Source: CAZPQK01 sp964588695 (GTDB lineage: Bacteria > Krumholzibacteriota > Krumholzibacteriia > WVZY01 > JAKEHA01). Taken from it: 64,000 nucleotides of DNA. Each line of letters starts with the position of its first letter. The stretch's first letter is position 1. The stretch lies in contig CAZPQK010000013.1 of NCBI GenBank assembly GCA_964588695.1, positions 26,011-90,010 of the forward strand. The letters are read 5' to 3'. Positions 1 to 9,362 of this stretch are shown piece after piece. The notes below the pieces were generated by a model. That model made no database searches and was not told where the DNA came from. It saw only the letters and a program-made list of their open reading frames with translations. Position numbers and translations under genes: made by a program.

Positions 1-2
1 CG

Positions 3-512
3 TTTCATCGTCCCCTCGCCGACAACCGTCCACAGTCACAGACCACAGGGTCAGCGCCCCCCGACGCCATGGTCGTGGTCCTGATCGACATCGAAGGCGA
101 CGAGCCCACCGAGGCGATACCCGAACCGCAACCGCCCCGCCCGCGGGCGCGCCCTCAGGATCGACCGAGTGACGGAATCGATGGCGACCTTGAAGATCTC
201 CTGGGCGACGCGCCGACGGTAGCCACCGAGCCGGGATCAGGCAGCGCAGCGGTGCCGCCACGTCCGCTAGAAATCACCTGGCCGGATACCGACAACCTTG
301 ACCACTGCCTGGGAACCCACGTTGATGTCCGTGTGCGCGTTGGCGTCGACGGCACCGTGCTAGAAGTAACGCCAGTCCCTGCCGGCAATCCCACCGATTG
401 TGTGGCCGCTGCTACCAGCGCCGCCGAACAAATACGGTTCCAACCGGGCACCATGGGCGGTCGCGCTACAGCCATGTGGACTCGCGTACGAATAGACTTT
501 CGTCGCCGTTAA
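3..512 (+). CDS. TonB-family energy transducer, C-terminal part (5' end outside window)
   Basis: The reading frame is open to the left edge of the window with no in-frame stop, so the N-terminus, including any membrane anchor, lies outside. An internal ATG at 69 is not a convincing start. The visible part begins with an acidic, proline-rich stretch typical of the periplasm-spanning region of TonB. It ends in an 80-residue domain (VDVRVRVGVDGTV, then AAEQIRFQPG, then MWTRVRIDFRRR) that follows the TonB C-terminal pattern, which contacts outer-membrane receptors. It may serve receptors such as the haem receptor at 52.5-54.8 kb, though the two are far apart. A TolA/TonB-like protein of another system is the alternative. 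Confidence 0.7.
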   Translation, partial: FHRPLADNRPQSQTTGSAPPDAMVVVLIDIEGDEPTEAIPEPQPPRPRARPQDRPSDGIDGDLEDLLGDAPTVATEPGSGSAAVPPRPLEITWPDTDNLDHCLGTHVDVRVRVGVDGTVLEVTPVPAGNPTDCVAAATSAAEQIRFQPGTMGGRATAMWTRVRIDFRRR

Positions 513-534
513 CAAAGCTTTGAAACAGAAATAC

Positions 535-566
535 AAAAGCCGCCCCTGGTCGAGACGGCCTTTGCT
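535..566. terminator. Possible weak bidirectional terminator
   Basis: A short imperfect inverted repeat (AAAAGCCG ... CGGCCTTT) lies between the converging ends of the TonB-like gene and the exported repeat-protein gene. The stem is short and the loop long, so this is a tentative call based mainly on position. Confidence 0.3.
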
Positions 567-586
567 TGCAAGTCTGCGCGTAACGA

Positions 587-1348
587 CTAGAACAATTCCC
601 GTTCCGCATAAACGTCGAACACGCGAATCCGGCGGTCGGCAAATTCGCCAAAGATTTCCGGAATTCTATCGCCGTTGAAGTCCATCAAACGTAGTCGGTC
701 TCCAAAATCCGAATCGGCTTTGTACTCGACGTTATAAAAACGCGAATCCACAATCCAACCGGTATTGAGAATAATCTCCGCCTGATCATCACTGTCGACG
801 TTGCCCACTACCATATGCTTGGCAGTGAACTCGTCCTGGCTTCGATGTTCCAACGTCTTGTTGCGGCCATCGTAAATTTGCAGGTTCTTGTCGGCAAGAA
901 TGATCAACTCCGCCTGGGGATCGTTGTCGATATTCGCAATCACCATGTAGTCGATCTCGTCGAAACGAACGTCGAAGTTCTCCCAATCCACGTCGTAGTT
1001 GGCCAGATCGTAGACCACTACTCGCCCTTTGCTGGTGGCGATGGCAACCTGCTTGCGCCCGTCGCCGTACAGGTCAACCACTTGCATGGAACGCGGCGCC
1101 GCGCCCAGGTTGCGATCCTCCCAGTCCAGGTCAAAACCGCCCTTATCGATTCGATAAACGAAAAGTGTGTTGTTGCGATCGATATAAAGCATTCGTTGCG
1201 ACCCGTCACCATCGGTGATGGTTTGCACGAACTCGTAGTCGCCCGCTAACAGTTGCAACGCGTCGTGGGTTGCGCCAAACGCAATCAACGGCGGCTGCGC
1301 AGTCGTCAGGGCAACGACGAAGCACGCCAAACAAATCAACCTCTTCAT
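587..1348 (-). CDS. Exported FG-GAP/VCBS-like repeat protein
   Basis: A 253-residue protein with a clear Sec signal peptide (MKRLICLACFVVALTTA). The mature part repeats short units of the form 'hydrophobic-D-[FLI]-[NDY]-G-D-x-[RK]-x-[EQ]-[IV]' (for example VVDLYGDGRKQVAIA, ANIDNDPQAELIIL, LMDFNGDRIPEIFG). This is the pattern of FG-GAP/VCBS beta-propeller blades, which often bind calcium. It lies 17 bp downstream of mdh on the same strand and is probably co-transcribed, although no functional link to malate dehydrogenase is evident. Likely periplasmic or surface. Its ligand cannot be told from the sequence. Confidence 0.7.
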   Translation of the reverse strand: MKRLICLACFVVALTTAQPPLIAFGATHDALQLLAGDYEFVQTITDGDGSQRMLYIDRNNTLFVYRIDKGGFDLDWEDRNLGAAPRSMQVVDLYGDGRKQVAIATSKGRVVVYDLANYDVDWENFDVRFDEIDYMVIANIDNDPQAELIILADKNLQIYDGRNKTLEHRSQDEFTAKHMVVGNVDSDDQAEIILNTGWIVDSRFYNVEYKADSDFGDRLRLMDFNGDRIPEIFGEFADRRIRVFDVYAERELF

Positions 1349-1365
1349 GGTGACTCCTTTCGGTC

Positions 1366-2310
1366 CTATAAACGAATCTCTTTGACCAGTCGCTTGACGT
1401 GATCAATGGATTCTTTGAGCGCCTTTTTTTCGCCCGCCATGAGCTTGAACTGCAGCACCTGCTCGACGCCACCTTTGCCAATCACCACGGGTACGCCCAT
1501 GTAAATACCGCGTGCGCCGTACTCGCCTTCCAGGTACGCCGCACACGGCAAAACGCGCTTCTTGTCTTTAAGATAGCTTTCCGCCATGTCGATCGCGGCC
1601 GCCGCCGGCGAATAAAACGCGCTACCGGTCTTCAACAAGCCAACAATCTCGCCGCCGGCAAAACGGGTACGCTTGACGATGGCGTCGATCGTCTTTTTCG
1701 GCATAAGTTCGGTAAGCGGAATACCACCGACGGTTGTCAACCGCGGGAACGGCACCATGGTATCGCCATGACCGCCGAGTACCGTCGCACTGACGTCTTC
1801 GACGCTGCATCCCAATTCCATGGCGACGAACGCACGAAAACGTGCCGAATCCAATACCCCGGCCATTCCGACCACGTGGGTTTTTGGAAAACCCGTTACT
1901 TCTTTGAGCGTGTAAACCATTGCGTCCAGTGGGTTGGAAACAACAACACAGAACGCATTTTTGGCGTAGCGTTTGACGTTTTTGGCCACCTGTCGCATGA
2001 CGTCGAGGTTTTTTTGAAGCAAGTCATCGCGGCTCATTCCCGGCTTGCGCGGAAAACCGGCAGTGATGATCACCACGTCGGCGCCTTTAATGTCTTTATA
2101 ATCATTAGTTCCCGTCACCATGGAATCGTATCCATCGATCGGCGAGGACTCCATAATGTCTAGCGCCTTGCCCTGTGGAACGCCGTCGACAATGTCGAAC
2201 AGCACCACGTCGCCAAGTTGCTTTTGTGCAGCCAGCAAGGCCAACGTGCCGCCGATCTGTCCGGCGCCAATGAGTGCGATCTTGGGGCGCTCCCCTACTA
2301 CTCGTGCCAT
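1366..2310 (-). CDS. mdh: Malate dehydrogenase (NAD-dependent, LDH-like type)
   Basis: Interconverts malate and oxaloacetate in the TCA cycle. The 314-residue length is normal for the LDH-like MDH family. The Rossmann motif GAGQIGG is at about residues 16-22, and an acidic residue after beta-2 (VLFDIVDG) favours NAD over NADP. The RKPGMSRDDLL segment carries the substrate-binding arginines, with a first-position arginine that selects dicarboxylate rather than lactate. GGHGDTMV contains the catalytic histidine and VSNPLDAM the substrate-orienting asparagine. It is first in a probable two-gene unit with the exported repeat protein. The other TCA gene in the window is the 2-oxoglutarate dehydrogenase E1 at 16.8-19.3 kb. 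Confidence 0.95.
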   Translation of the reverse strand: MARVVGERPKIALIGAGQIGGTLALLAAQKQLGDVVLFDIVDGVPQGKALDIMESSPIDGYDSMVTGTNDYKDIKGADVVIITAGFPRKPGMSRDDLLQKNLDVMRQVAKNVKRYAKNAFCVVVSNPLDAMVYTLKEVTGFPKTHVVGMAGVLDSARFRAFVAMELGCSVEDVSATVLGGHGDTMVPFPRLTTVGGIPLTELMPKKTIDAIVKRTRFAGGEIVGLLKTGSAFYSPAAAAIDMAESYLKDKKRVLPCAAYLEGEYGARGIYMGVPVVIGKGGVEQVLQFKLMAGEKKALKESIDHVKRLVKEIRL

Positions 2311-2415
2311 GAACCTCTCCTATTCCCAACGTCTGTTAATTATACAAATGTTCAGCGAAAACGCGCCCGACTCGGAGCGGCTACGCGAGAAGATAAGTCA
2401 AAGTGAGGGCAAAGT

Positions 2416-2925
2416 TTACTGGTCGTCCGGGTCGGAATCAACGCCGAACTGTTTCATCCAGTAATCCACGTCGATGTCTTCTGGGTTCGGTTTCTCGGCT
2501 CGACGTCGTTTTGCGGGTTGAGGAGCCTTCCGAGACGTCGTCAGGCGATCGAGAAACTCGGGCGAAGACAGGACCGAAGCGCCCAGGCTAGCAACCGCGC
2601 GGCCGATATCGGCGCGGTCCGAGGTAACCACGATGAACGATTGTGGATTGTTCGACTTCGCAACCGCGTCCACAATAAACTGATCGGCCGTCTGTCGGGA
2701 CGGACTGTAAACCACCTGAAGCTTGCCCGGCAGCACCGACTCAGCGTCGGTTATCCCGCCGGTCCCGTCGAAGACCAGCGTCACCTGCATCTGTCGATGT
2801 TCCAGGTAGCGCGTTATCCGCTCCAAGAGCAGATCGCGCGCTTTCTGCAGATCTTTCCGCGCGAGGGTCTTAAGCGCCATATCGGCGTGAAGCAGGTTGT
2901 AACCGTCTATAACAAGTTTTTGCAT
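2416..2925 (-). CDS. YacP-like NYN domain ribonuclease
   Basis: I chose the ATG at 2925 because the recognisable domain starts there (MQKLVIDGYNLLH); an upstream ATG would add 16 unrelated, cysteine-rich residues. The first ~130 residues match the NYN/YacP PIN-like fold. Acidic residues are in the expected places: VIDGYN at the start, LVFDGTGG, TADQFIVD, and VTSDRADIGRAV. Family members are metal-dependent RNA endonucleases, for example in rRNA or mRNA maturation. The C-terminus is a charged linker (KRRRAEKPNPEDIDVDYWMKQFG) that may be disordered. Located 105 bp upstream of mdh on the same strand. The substrate is unknown. Confidence 0.8.
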   Translation of the reverse strand: MQKLVIDGYNLLHADMALKTLARKDLQKARDLLLERITRYLEHRQMQVTLVFDGTGGITDAESVLPGKLQVVYSPSRQTADQFIVDAVAKSNNPQSFIVVTSDRADIGRAVASLGASVLSSPEFLDRLTTSRKAPQPAKRRRAEKPNPEDIDVDYWMKQFGVDSDPDDQ

Positions 2926-3050
2926 AGATGTAGCTCGATCTAATTTCTTGCGGCAGCTGCAACTTAGCCCCATACTGACGCTTAAGGCAAGTGTTCACTA
3001 CCCCACTCTAATCACCCCTCCATTCGGCGCGACAATCTAAGGAGTCTTCG

Positions 3051-3428
3051 ATGCTAAACGGGATTCGACTGGGCCTTTTGGCGATGCTGGCACTCTGCGT
3101 CGTCCTGGTCTCATGCGGTGACGATGGCGACCCCGCGGGCCCGACCGGAAACAATGGCGGCGGGAACACGGTTTCCATTATTGACAACCAATTTGTTCCT
3201 CAGGTGTTAACCGTAAACCTCGGCACAACAGTCACTTGGACGCATAATGGGTCGGTAGTGCACACCGTAACCGAGGGCTCCTCGGCGGCTGGGAGCCCCG
3301 AATTCGACTCCGGTAACATGACCAACGGAGACACCTTTACCCACACGTTCAACGACCTGGGAACCGTTGACTATTATTGTATACCCCACGAAGCTCAGGG
3401 GATGACGGGACAAGTCATTGTGCAGTAG
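3051..3428 (+). CDS. Cupredoxin (plastocyanin-like) lipoprotein
   Basis: A 125-residue lipoprotein with signal peptide and lipobox LVSC (Cys at about 22), then a flexible Gly/Asn linker and a single cupredoxin domain. The type-1 copper ligands are visible: His in GSVVHTV, then Cys, His and Met in YYCIPHEAQGMTG. It is probably a membrane-tethered periplasmic electron carrier. Start preceded by an AGGAG-like site (ctaaggagtcttcg). The NHL lipoprotein pair follows on the same strand, but a 144-bp gap makes an operon uncertain. The redox partner is not identifiable here. Confidence 0.9.
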   Translation: MLNGIRLGLLAMLALCVVLVSCGDDGDPAGPTGNNGGGNTVSIIDNQFVPQVLTVNLGTTVTWTHNGSVVHTVTEGSSAAGSPEFDSGNMTNGDTFTHTFNDLGTVDYYCIPHEAQGMTGQVIVQ

Positions 3429-3572
3429 AATATAGGGGCTGGACCATCCTCGCTTTCGTGCGAAAGCGCGCCGGACGATCCGCGACTTGATTTAAATGGC
3501 TGTAACTGCTACACTTATGGGTAGCCAGCCGCATCAATCATTTTCGACCGCACACTCGGCTTCACCAGAGGT

Positions 3573-4808
3573 ATGACTAGGATGAACCTATCTCGCGCAT
3601 TGGTGGCTGCCCTCGCCCTCATCATCCTGGCGTTTGGTTGTTCCAGTGAGAACAGCGTCGTTCAGGACCAACCCGATCCCAACTGCCCTAGCGATGTCGT
3701 AGGTCGCATTTGTACGTGGGCAGGTACCGGAACCGCTGGGTTTGACGGCGACGGCAATCCACTTCTCCAGTCATTGTTTTATGCTCCCATTGACATCGAG
3801 TTCACGCCCACCCAAGGCATTTTCATCGTGGGCTGGAATACGCACAGAATTCGACAGGTCCAGCCCGACGGAACCTTGCAGACCATCATGGGGTCGAACC
3901 TATTTGGCGACGGTCCCCTGGATCTGTCTGACCGGGTCCCCCCGGGCGCGCTCGGCACCGACTGTTTATTGAATCATCCCACGCAGATCATCGAACTTAC
4001 CCAAGGACCTTATGCCGGCAGACTGCTGGTAACCGCATGGCACAACCACAAGCTACGACTGTGGAACCCAGCGACCGGTCTTGAATACATCATTTCTGGT
4101 GGAAGCGCAGGCTTTACTGAAACCGCGACGCGGTCGTCGCACGCGCAATACAGCCAGCCGCAGCAAGCCATCGAAGGCCCGGATGGCAATATCTACATCC
4201 TCGATCAGCGTAACCAGGTTGTACGGATGATGGATGTTTCGACGTCGGACTCTCTGGTCACGACGATCTGTGGCCAGCGCGAAAATAACGGAATGGGTTT
4301 CGCGATCGGTGGCTTTAGTGGCGACGGCGGCCCGCCAATCGATGCTGAAATTAACCTTGAGAGCGGCCCCAACCCGGATCCGTCCGGAGCATTGGCATTC
4401 GACTCGCAAGGTCGTCTCTACATCTCGGACATGATGAACAACCGGATTCGCCGCATCGACTTTACCCTCAACGTTATTGAGACCGTCGTCGGCGTGGGAA
4501 CCGCGGGATACTCCGGAGACGGCGGACCTGCAACGGCGGCCGAACTCAACCGTCCGCAAGACATTGAGTTTGGTCCGGACGGCGCGCTTTACATCGCCGA
4601 CGAGCATAACCACGCGGTCCGCAAAGTCGACATGACGACCGGCCTGATCACAACCGTTGCAGGAACCGGGGTACGAGGCTACTCCGGCGACGGTGGTCCC
4701 GCCACACAAGCAATGCTCTCCCGTCCACGCGGATTGGGATTTGACAGTGAGGGCAATTTGTACGTCGTCGATACGTTTAATCATCGCATTCGTAAAGTCA
4801 CCCTTTAA
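3573..4808 (+). CDS. NHL-repeat beta-propeller lipoprotein (first of a tandem pair)
   Basis: A 411-residue protein with a signal peptide and lipobox AFGC; an ATG three codons downstream (3582) is an equally possible start. The mature part is built of NHL blades with the recurrent units 'GTGTAGYSGDGGPAT.A.L..P..I.F.PDG.LYIAD..N.R.R.' ending in 'HRIRKVTL'. Such propellers are usually six-bladed and bind proteins, glycans or lipids, or act as lyases; no catalytic residues can be assigned. The gene lies 11 bp before a paralogue, so the pair looks like a tandem duplication transcribed together. Confidence 0.85.
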   Translation: MTRMNLSRALVAALALIILAFGCSSENSVVQDQPDPNCPSDVVGRICTWAGTGTAGFDGDGNPLLQSLFYAPIDIEFTPTQGIFIVGWNTHRIRQVQPDGTLQTIMGSNLFGDGPLDLSDRVPPGALGTDCLLNHPTQIIELTQGPYAGRLLVTAWHNHKLRLWNPATGLEYIISGGSAGFTETATRSSHAQYSQPQQAIEGPDGNIYILDQRNQVVRMMDVSTSDSLVTTICGQRENNGMGFAIGGFSGDGGPPIDAEINLESGPNPDPSGALAFDSQGRLYISDMMNNRIRRIDFTLNVIETVVGVGTAGYSGDGGPATAAELNRPQDIEFGPDGALYIADEHNHAVRKVDMTTGLITTVAGTGVRGYSGDGGPATQAMLSRPRGLGFDSEGNLYVVDTFNHRIRKVTL

Positions 4809-4819
4809 GGAACCTAGCC

Positions 4820-5980
4820 ATGAAAACTCTACTATGGAAAACCGGGTTAACCGTTCTGGGCGTTACCGCGATGGTGTTCGCCGGTTGTAGTGGCACCGAC
4901 TCCCCGACCGAGTCTACGCCTCCGGAGCCGCCAAAATCGGGTTACGTTTACACTTACGCCGGCAACGGCGTTGAAGGTTACACCAGTGAAGGCAACGGGC
5001 TTCGCCAAACGTCGTTGTATTTGCCCGTCGATGTGGCGTTCGACGACTCCAACAACCCGTATATTCTTGACTGGAACAACCATCGCGTACTTAACCTCGA
5101 AAACGGAAAATGCAACGAGCTGATTGGCGGAACGTTTGGATCGGCGCCAGACGGTGTAGCCGACCAGATTGGCCTTAACCACCCCACTCACGTTGCGATC
5201 CGTCCGGGAACGAACAAGCTCATCCTGGCCGCGTGGCACAACTCCATCATTATGGAGTTGGACATGGGCACCGGTATGATCGCCAAGATCATCGGTACTG
5301 GGTGCCGTTGCCACAACGGCGACAGTACTGCCCTGCAAACCGGGTTAGACTTGCCGTCCAACATTGCTTTCTTTAGTGACGGCACGATGGTGTTTTGCGA
5401 TCAAGCCAACTATCGCATCCGTACGCTGCAAAGCGACGGCAGGGTTCGAACGATCGCCGGAAAGGGACAATTTAACCCGGCGTATAGTGGCGACGGCGGG
5501 CCAGCAACCGAAGCCGAGTTCGGTTTCGAGCGCGACCAGAACGCAAACCCGAGCGGCAAGATCGTTATCGACGACCAGGATCAAATCTACATCGCCGACA
5601 CTCAAAACCATTGTGTGCGGTTCATCAACAGCAGCGGGATCATCTCCACGGTGGCAGGCGTTGGCGGGTCTCCAGGGTTTTCCGGTGACGGTGGCCAGGC
5701 GATTAACGCACTCCTGTTTCGTCCACGCGATGTCGCGTTGGACTCGGACGGGAACCTTTACATTGCGGACACCAGCAACTATTGCGTTCGCAAGGTTGAC
5801 ACGACCACCGGTATCATCACGACCGTTGCCGGTCAGGGCGGTGTCGTGGGCTACGCCGGAGACGGCGGCCCCGCCACACAGGCTCGGTTTTCATTTGTAA
5901 TGGGAATCGAACTCGACGCGGACGACAACCTGTACATTGCCGATGCTAACAACGCACGCATTCGTATCGTCTACAAATAG
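4820..5980 (+). CDS. NHL-repeat beta-propeller lipoprotein (second of a tandem pair)
   Basis: A 386-residue paralogue of the preceding protein with its own lipoprotein signal (lipobox FAGC). It has the same blade consensus, with repeated SGDGGPAT/AGDGGPAT and LYIADxxNxxxR segments. It differs by a cysteine-containing blade (GTGCRCHNGDS) not present in the neighbour, and ends in IRIVYK. An AGGAA site precedes the ATG. Likely co-transcribed with the upstream gene; a strong hairpin terminator follows the stop. Surface or periplasmic role unknown. Confidence 0.85.
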   Translation: MKTLLWKTGLTVLGVTAMVFAGCSGTDSPTESTPPEPPKSGYVYTYAGNGVEGYTSEGNGLRQTSLYLPVDVAFDDSNNPYILDWNNHRVLNLENGKCNELIGGTFGSAPDGVADQIGLNHPTHVAIRPGTNKLILAAWHNSIIMELDMGTGMIAKIIGTGCRCHNGDSTALQTGLDLPSNIAFFSDGTMVFCDQANYRIRTLQSDGRVRTIAGKGQFNPAYSGDGGPATEAEFGFERDQNANPSGKIVIDDQDQIYIADTQNHCVRFINSSGIISTVAGVGGSPGFSGDGGQAINALLFRPRDVALDSDGNLYIADTSNYCVRKVDTTTGIITTVAGQGGVVGYAGDGGPATQARFSFVMGIELDADDNLYIADANNARIRIVYK

Positions 5981-5995
5981 CCGCACTGTGATAAC

Positions 5996-6032
5996 AAAAA
6001 AGGGTGCACTCCATGTGGGTGCACCCTTTTTT
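5996..6032. terminator. Bidirectional rho-independent terminator
   Basis: A perfect 14-bp inverted repeat (AAAAAAGGGTGCAC / GTGCACCCTTTTTT) with a 9-nt loop lies between the convergent NHL lipoprotein gene and the exported propeller protein gene. It has A and T tracts on both sides, so it can stop transcription from either direction. Confidence 0.9.
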
Positions 6033-6052
6033 ATTGTTTGTTCTCGCGACGC

Positions 6053-7714
6053 CTATTTCAACAACACCATCTTTTTAGCGATCGTTCGTGTCGGCGTTTG
6101 CAGCCGATAGACATAAACGCCGGTTGCGACGCTGTTGCCGGTATCGGTCGTTCCGTCCCAAGTGGCCGTGTACTCGCCGGGCGTCTGCCTACTGTTAACG
6201 AGGGTACGAACCCTTTCGCCGCGGATGTTGTACACCACCAATTGAACCTTGGCAGCGGCCGCAAGTTCGTAGCGGATGGTTGTAATCGGGTTGAACGGGT
6301 TGGGAACGTTTTGTGCGAGTCGGAGATCCGTTGGTACTAACGTCACCGCTACAAAGTCCGATCGTATTTCGGACCCATCACTTCTAACAACTCCCAACTG
6401 ATATTCGTAACTCTCGCCGGTAGCGACAGTAAGGTCCTGAAAGTCAAAGGTTCCCGGCGGAAGCAACTCGTCGTTTAACCGACTCGAGGCTTCCCCTGGT
6501 GACCGTCGGTAAACGTTAAGGCCTTGAACGGCGTTCCCCGTATTAAAGCCCCACGCGATGTCGACGACGGTACCCTTCGGGTCTGGCCAGACGCCTTCAA
6601 ACACCACCGAATTCTTGCCTGGTTTGGTCCACATCGCGATGTGGTTGCTTTCCTTGTCACCCGCCTGAGTGAAATCGCCCCCGACATACAAAATCCCGTC
6701 GCGCTCTCGCAACACTTTGACTTGCGCGTTGGTGCCCGTGCCCAACGCGTTCCATTGCTCGCCGTCCCAGTGAGCAACGTTCTTAGCAGGTAATCCGCCG
6801 GCATGCGAGAAACGACCGCCCACGTAAATTTCGTCGATGTCGACAATGATCGAACGAACATCAAGCGTACCGGCGACGCTCAGCCCGCTTCCAACATTGT
6901 TCCAGGTACTGCCGTTCCACACCGCGATGCCACGCGCCGTCTTACCACCGGCCATTAGGAAATCGCCGCCTGCGTAAACTTTCCCGTTCGCCACGGTAAT
7001 CGCGGTGCAATATCCGTCGAGCCCGCTACCCAACGGGTGAAAAGTATTCCCGTCCCAACGAGCAATGTTACTGGCCGCAACTCCGCCAGCCTGGTTGAAA
7101 AAACCGCCAACGTACATGTCGTTGCCCGACACGGCGATCGTTCGAACCACGGCCCGCGAATGCATGCTCCCCGCTAGGCTGTTCCATTGGGTTCCGTCCC
7201 AGCGGGCAAAAGCAAACGACTGCACGCCGCCAGCCGTTGTGAACTCGCCGCCAATGTAGAGTGCACCGTCAGGCCCGATGACCGCTGACCGAACCGCGCG
7301 GTCGGTGCCAGTGCCCAGTTCGAACCAGTCGTCAATTTCCGGAACGTACATGGCGATGTTTGCGATGCGGAACAATCCGGAATCGGTGAACATACCGCCC
7401 GCGTAAATGCGACCGTCCGGCGCCTTGGTCATGGTGTGAACTAGTCCCATTCCAGCAACACCGAGACCACTCCCGACTTTGTTCCACTTCTGCCCGTCCC
7501 AGCGCGCGACGTAACGAACGTCGGTTCCACCGGCAACCAGGAAACGCCCACCAGCGTACATTTCCTGGTCGTAAAACAGGATGTCATCCATGTAGTAATC
7601 GGTTCCGGAGGCAAACCCGCTGTGCCAGAAACTGTTTTCCGACGCCGGGTCTTGAGCAAATGCGGGTGTACACACCGCGACAACCAGGGCAAGTATCGGG
7701 AGAAGTTTGGTCAT
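6053..7714 (-). CDS. Exported beta-propeller protein with FlgD-like C-terminal domain
   Basis: The start at 7714 was chosen because a signal peptide follows it directly (MTKLLPILALVVAVCTPAFAQ); upstream in-frame sequence is low in hydrophobicity. About residues 25-370 contain eight or so repeats of 'YAGGxFxxAGGxxxxxxARWDGxxWxxLGSGL', a kelch-like or delta-60-like propeller. A fibronectin-like section follows. The last ~85 residues (NVPNPFNPITTIRYEL ... GVYVYRLQ ... KKMVLLK) are a FlgD-like, T9SS-type C-terminal domain. Proteins of this kind are secreted or surface-attached. It stands alone between a terminator and the divergent glcD. Confidence 0.8.
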   Translation of the reverse strand: MTKLLPILALVVAVCTPAFAQDPASENSFWHSGFASGTDYYMDDILFYDQEMYAGGRFLVAGGTDVRYVARWDGQKWNKVGSGLGVAGMGLVHTMTKAPDGRIYAGGMFTDSGLFRIANIAMYVPEIDDWFELGTGTDRAVRSAVIGPDGALYIGGEFTTAGGVQSFAFARWDGTQWNSLAGSMHSRAVVRTIAVSGNDMYVGGFFNQAGGVAASNIARWDGNTFHPLGSGLDGYCTAITVANGKVYAGGDFLMAGGKTARGIAVWNGSTWNNVGSGLSVAGTLDVRSIIVDIDEIYVGGRFSHAGGLPAKNVAHWDGEQWNALGTGTNAQVKVLRERDGILYVGGDFTQAGDKESNHIAMWTKPGKNSVVFEGVWPDPKGTVVDIAWGFNTGNAVQGLNVYRRSPGEASSRLNDELLPPGTFDFQDLTVATGESYEYQLGVVRSDGSEIRSDFVAVTLVPTDLRLAQNVPNPFNPITTIRYELAAAAKVQLVVYNIRGERVRTLVNSRQTPGEYTATWDGTTDTGNSVATGVYVYRLQTPTRTIAKKMVLLK

Positions 7715-7919
7715 AAGTGCGGTAAAGGTTTGGGTCAAACGCGCCTGCACTGCCGAGTGCCCTTTAAGTATAGCAAAAATCCGGGGGTTAAGCCTATTCA
7801 AGACGCGGTGTTGGCACCGTGTTCGCTGGGTAAATTTGGTGCGTTTTTGCGTTCCCAATCTGCCAGCCGGTCGTTACGATTGACAGGCCCCTCTCACCAA
7901 AAGCTGAGAGCACCGAAAA

Positions 7920-9350
7920 ATGTATAACACTATAAACAACAACATCTTAGAAGATTTATCGAAAGCGCTTCCCGAGCACGCGCTCCTCACCGATCAGGAG
8001 TCATTGGAATCAGCGGCGTCGGACGAAACCGAAGATCTGGCTTACCTGCCCGAAGTCGTCGTCGTCCCGGAAACCACCGAACAGGTGTCGGCGGTGATGG
8101 AAATCGCTAACCGTCACCGTGTGCCGGTCACACCCCGTGGCGCGGGCACCGGGCTTTCGGGTGGCGCTTTGCCGGTCAGAGGCGGAATCGTCCTGGCCAT
8201 GAAGCGATTCAATCGAATACTTGAGATCGACACCGAGAACCTCATGGCTGTTGTCGAACCTGGAGTCATCACTCAAGTATTCCAGGAAGCCGTGGAAGAA
8301 CATGGGCTGCTATACCCGCCAGACCCATCGAGCCGTGGCAGCTGTTTTATGGGCGGCAACCTGGCCGAATGCGCAGGGGGACCGCGCGCAGTTAAATACG
8401 GCGTTACCAAAGACTATATTTTAGGCGTCGAAGCGGTGCTTCCCACCGGCGAGATCATTCGACACGGTGGCAAGCTGCTAAAGAATGTTACCGGCTACAA
8501 CCTGACACAGTTGCTGGTGGGCAGCGAAGGAACGCTTGCAGTTGTCACTAAGATCACGGTCAAACTGGTGCCCCGTCCCGAGCACACGCTGCTACTCCTG
8601 GTACCTTTCGATTCGCTTGAAGCCTGCGCCCGTGCGGTACCCGCGATCATGAACGCCGGCATTGTTCCGTCCACGCTTGAATTGATGGAACGCGACGCGA
8701 TCGCGTTTACCGCCAAGCACCTTGACGTTCGCGTGCAAAATCAGGACGCCGCCGGTCAGCTAATGATCGGGCTCGATGGTAACGACGAAACCGTCATGGC
8801 TCGCGACGCCGAACGTATTTGTGAAATCGTGATGGAGCTTGGAGCTACCGACGTGCTGATGGCCGACACCGACAGTAAACAAGCCGAGTTGTGGGCGATG
8901 CGACGGGCAATCGGCGAGGCGGTAAAGTCCGTGTCGGTTTACAAGGAAGAAGATACCGTCGTCCCTCGCAACAATATCGTCGCGCTACTGAAAGGCGTCA
9001 AAGAAATTGCCGCGCGACATGGCATTACCACGGTGTGTTACGGCCACGCGGGCGACGGCAACCTGCACGTCAACATTTTGAAGATGGACATGCCCGACGC
9101 CGACTGGAACTCTAAACTCGAACCGGCAATTGAGGAGATATTCGAGTTGACCGTGTCCCTAGGCGGCCTCATCTCGGGCGAACATGGCATTGGGTTTGTG
9201 CAACGAAACTACCTGCCGATTGCGTTTAGCGAAGCCGAAATCGAACTGATGCGCCGCATCAAGAGCGTGTTTGACCCCAACGGCATTCTGAATCCCGACA
9301 AGGTATTCCCCGAACCCGACGCGATGCGACGGCGTTACGCAGGCAAGTAA
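7920..9350 (+). CDS. glcD: FAD-linked oxidase, glycolate/D-lactate dehydrogenase GlcD type
   Basis: A 476-residue flavoprotein of the FAD_binding_4 / FAD-oxidase C family. The N-terminal half has the PP-loop motif for FAD pyrophosphate (RGAGTGLSGGALP, about residues 77-89) and the GGNLAECAGGPRAVKYGVT segment. The C-terminal half has the conserved CYGHAGDGNLHVNI histidine motif and ends with GEHGIGF ... NPDKVFP. It oxidises a 2-hydroxy acid (glycolate, D-lactate or D-2-hydroxyglutarate). No GlcE/GlcF partners are adjacent, so electrons may go to ETF, given the ETF-quinone oxidoreductase nearby. D-lactate versus glycolate cannot be decided from sequence. Confidence 0.85.
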   Translation: MYNTINNNILEDLSKALPEHALLTDQESLESAASDETEDLAYLPEVVVVPETTEQVSAVMEIANRHRVPVTPRGAGTGLSGGALPVRGGIVLAMKRFNRILEIDTENLMAVVEPGVITQVFQEAVEEHGLLYPPDPSSRGSCFMGGNLAECAGGPRAVKYGVTKDYILGVEAVLPTGEIIRHGGKLLKNVTGYNLTQLLVGSEGTLAVVTKITVKLVPRPEHTLLLLVPFDSLEACARAVPAIMNAGIVPSTLELMERDAIAFTAKHLDVRVQNQDAAGQLMIGLDGNDETVMARDAERICEIVMELGATDVLMADTDSKQAELWAMRRAIGEAVKSVSVYKEEDTVVPRNNIVALLKGVKEIAARHGITTVCYGHAGDGNLHVNILKMDMPDADWNSKLEPAIEEIFELTVSLGGLISGEHGIGFVQRNYLPIAFSEAEIELMRRIKSVFDPNGILNPDKVFPEPDAMRRRYAGK

Positions 9351-9362
9351 CTGAACGCAAAA

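Noticed and set aside
3451..3468. Terminator after the cupredoxin gene (CGCTTTCG / CGAAAGCG)
   Set aside because: The stem is perfect but has no following T run, so I could not support it as a terminator.
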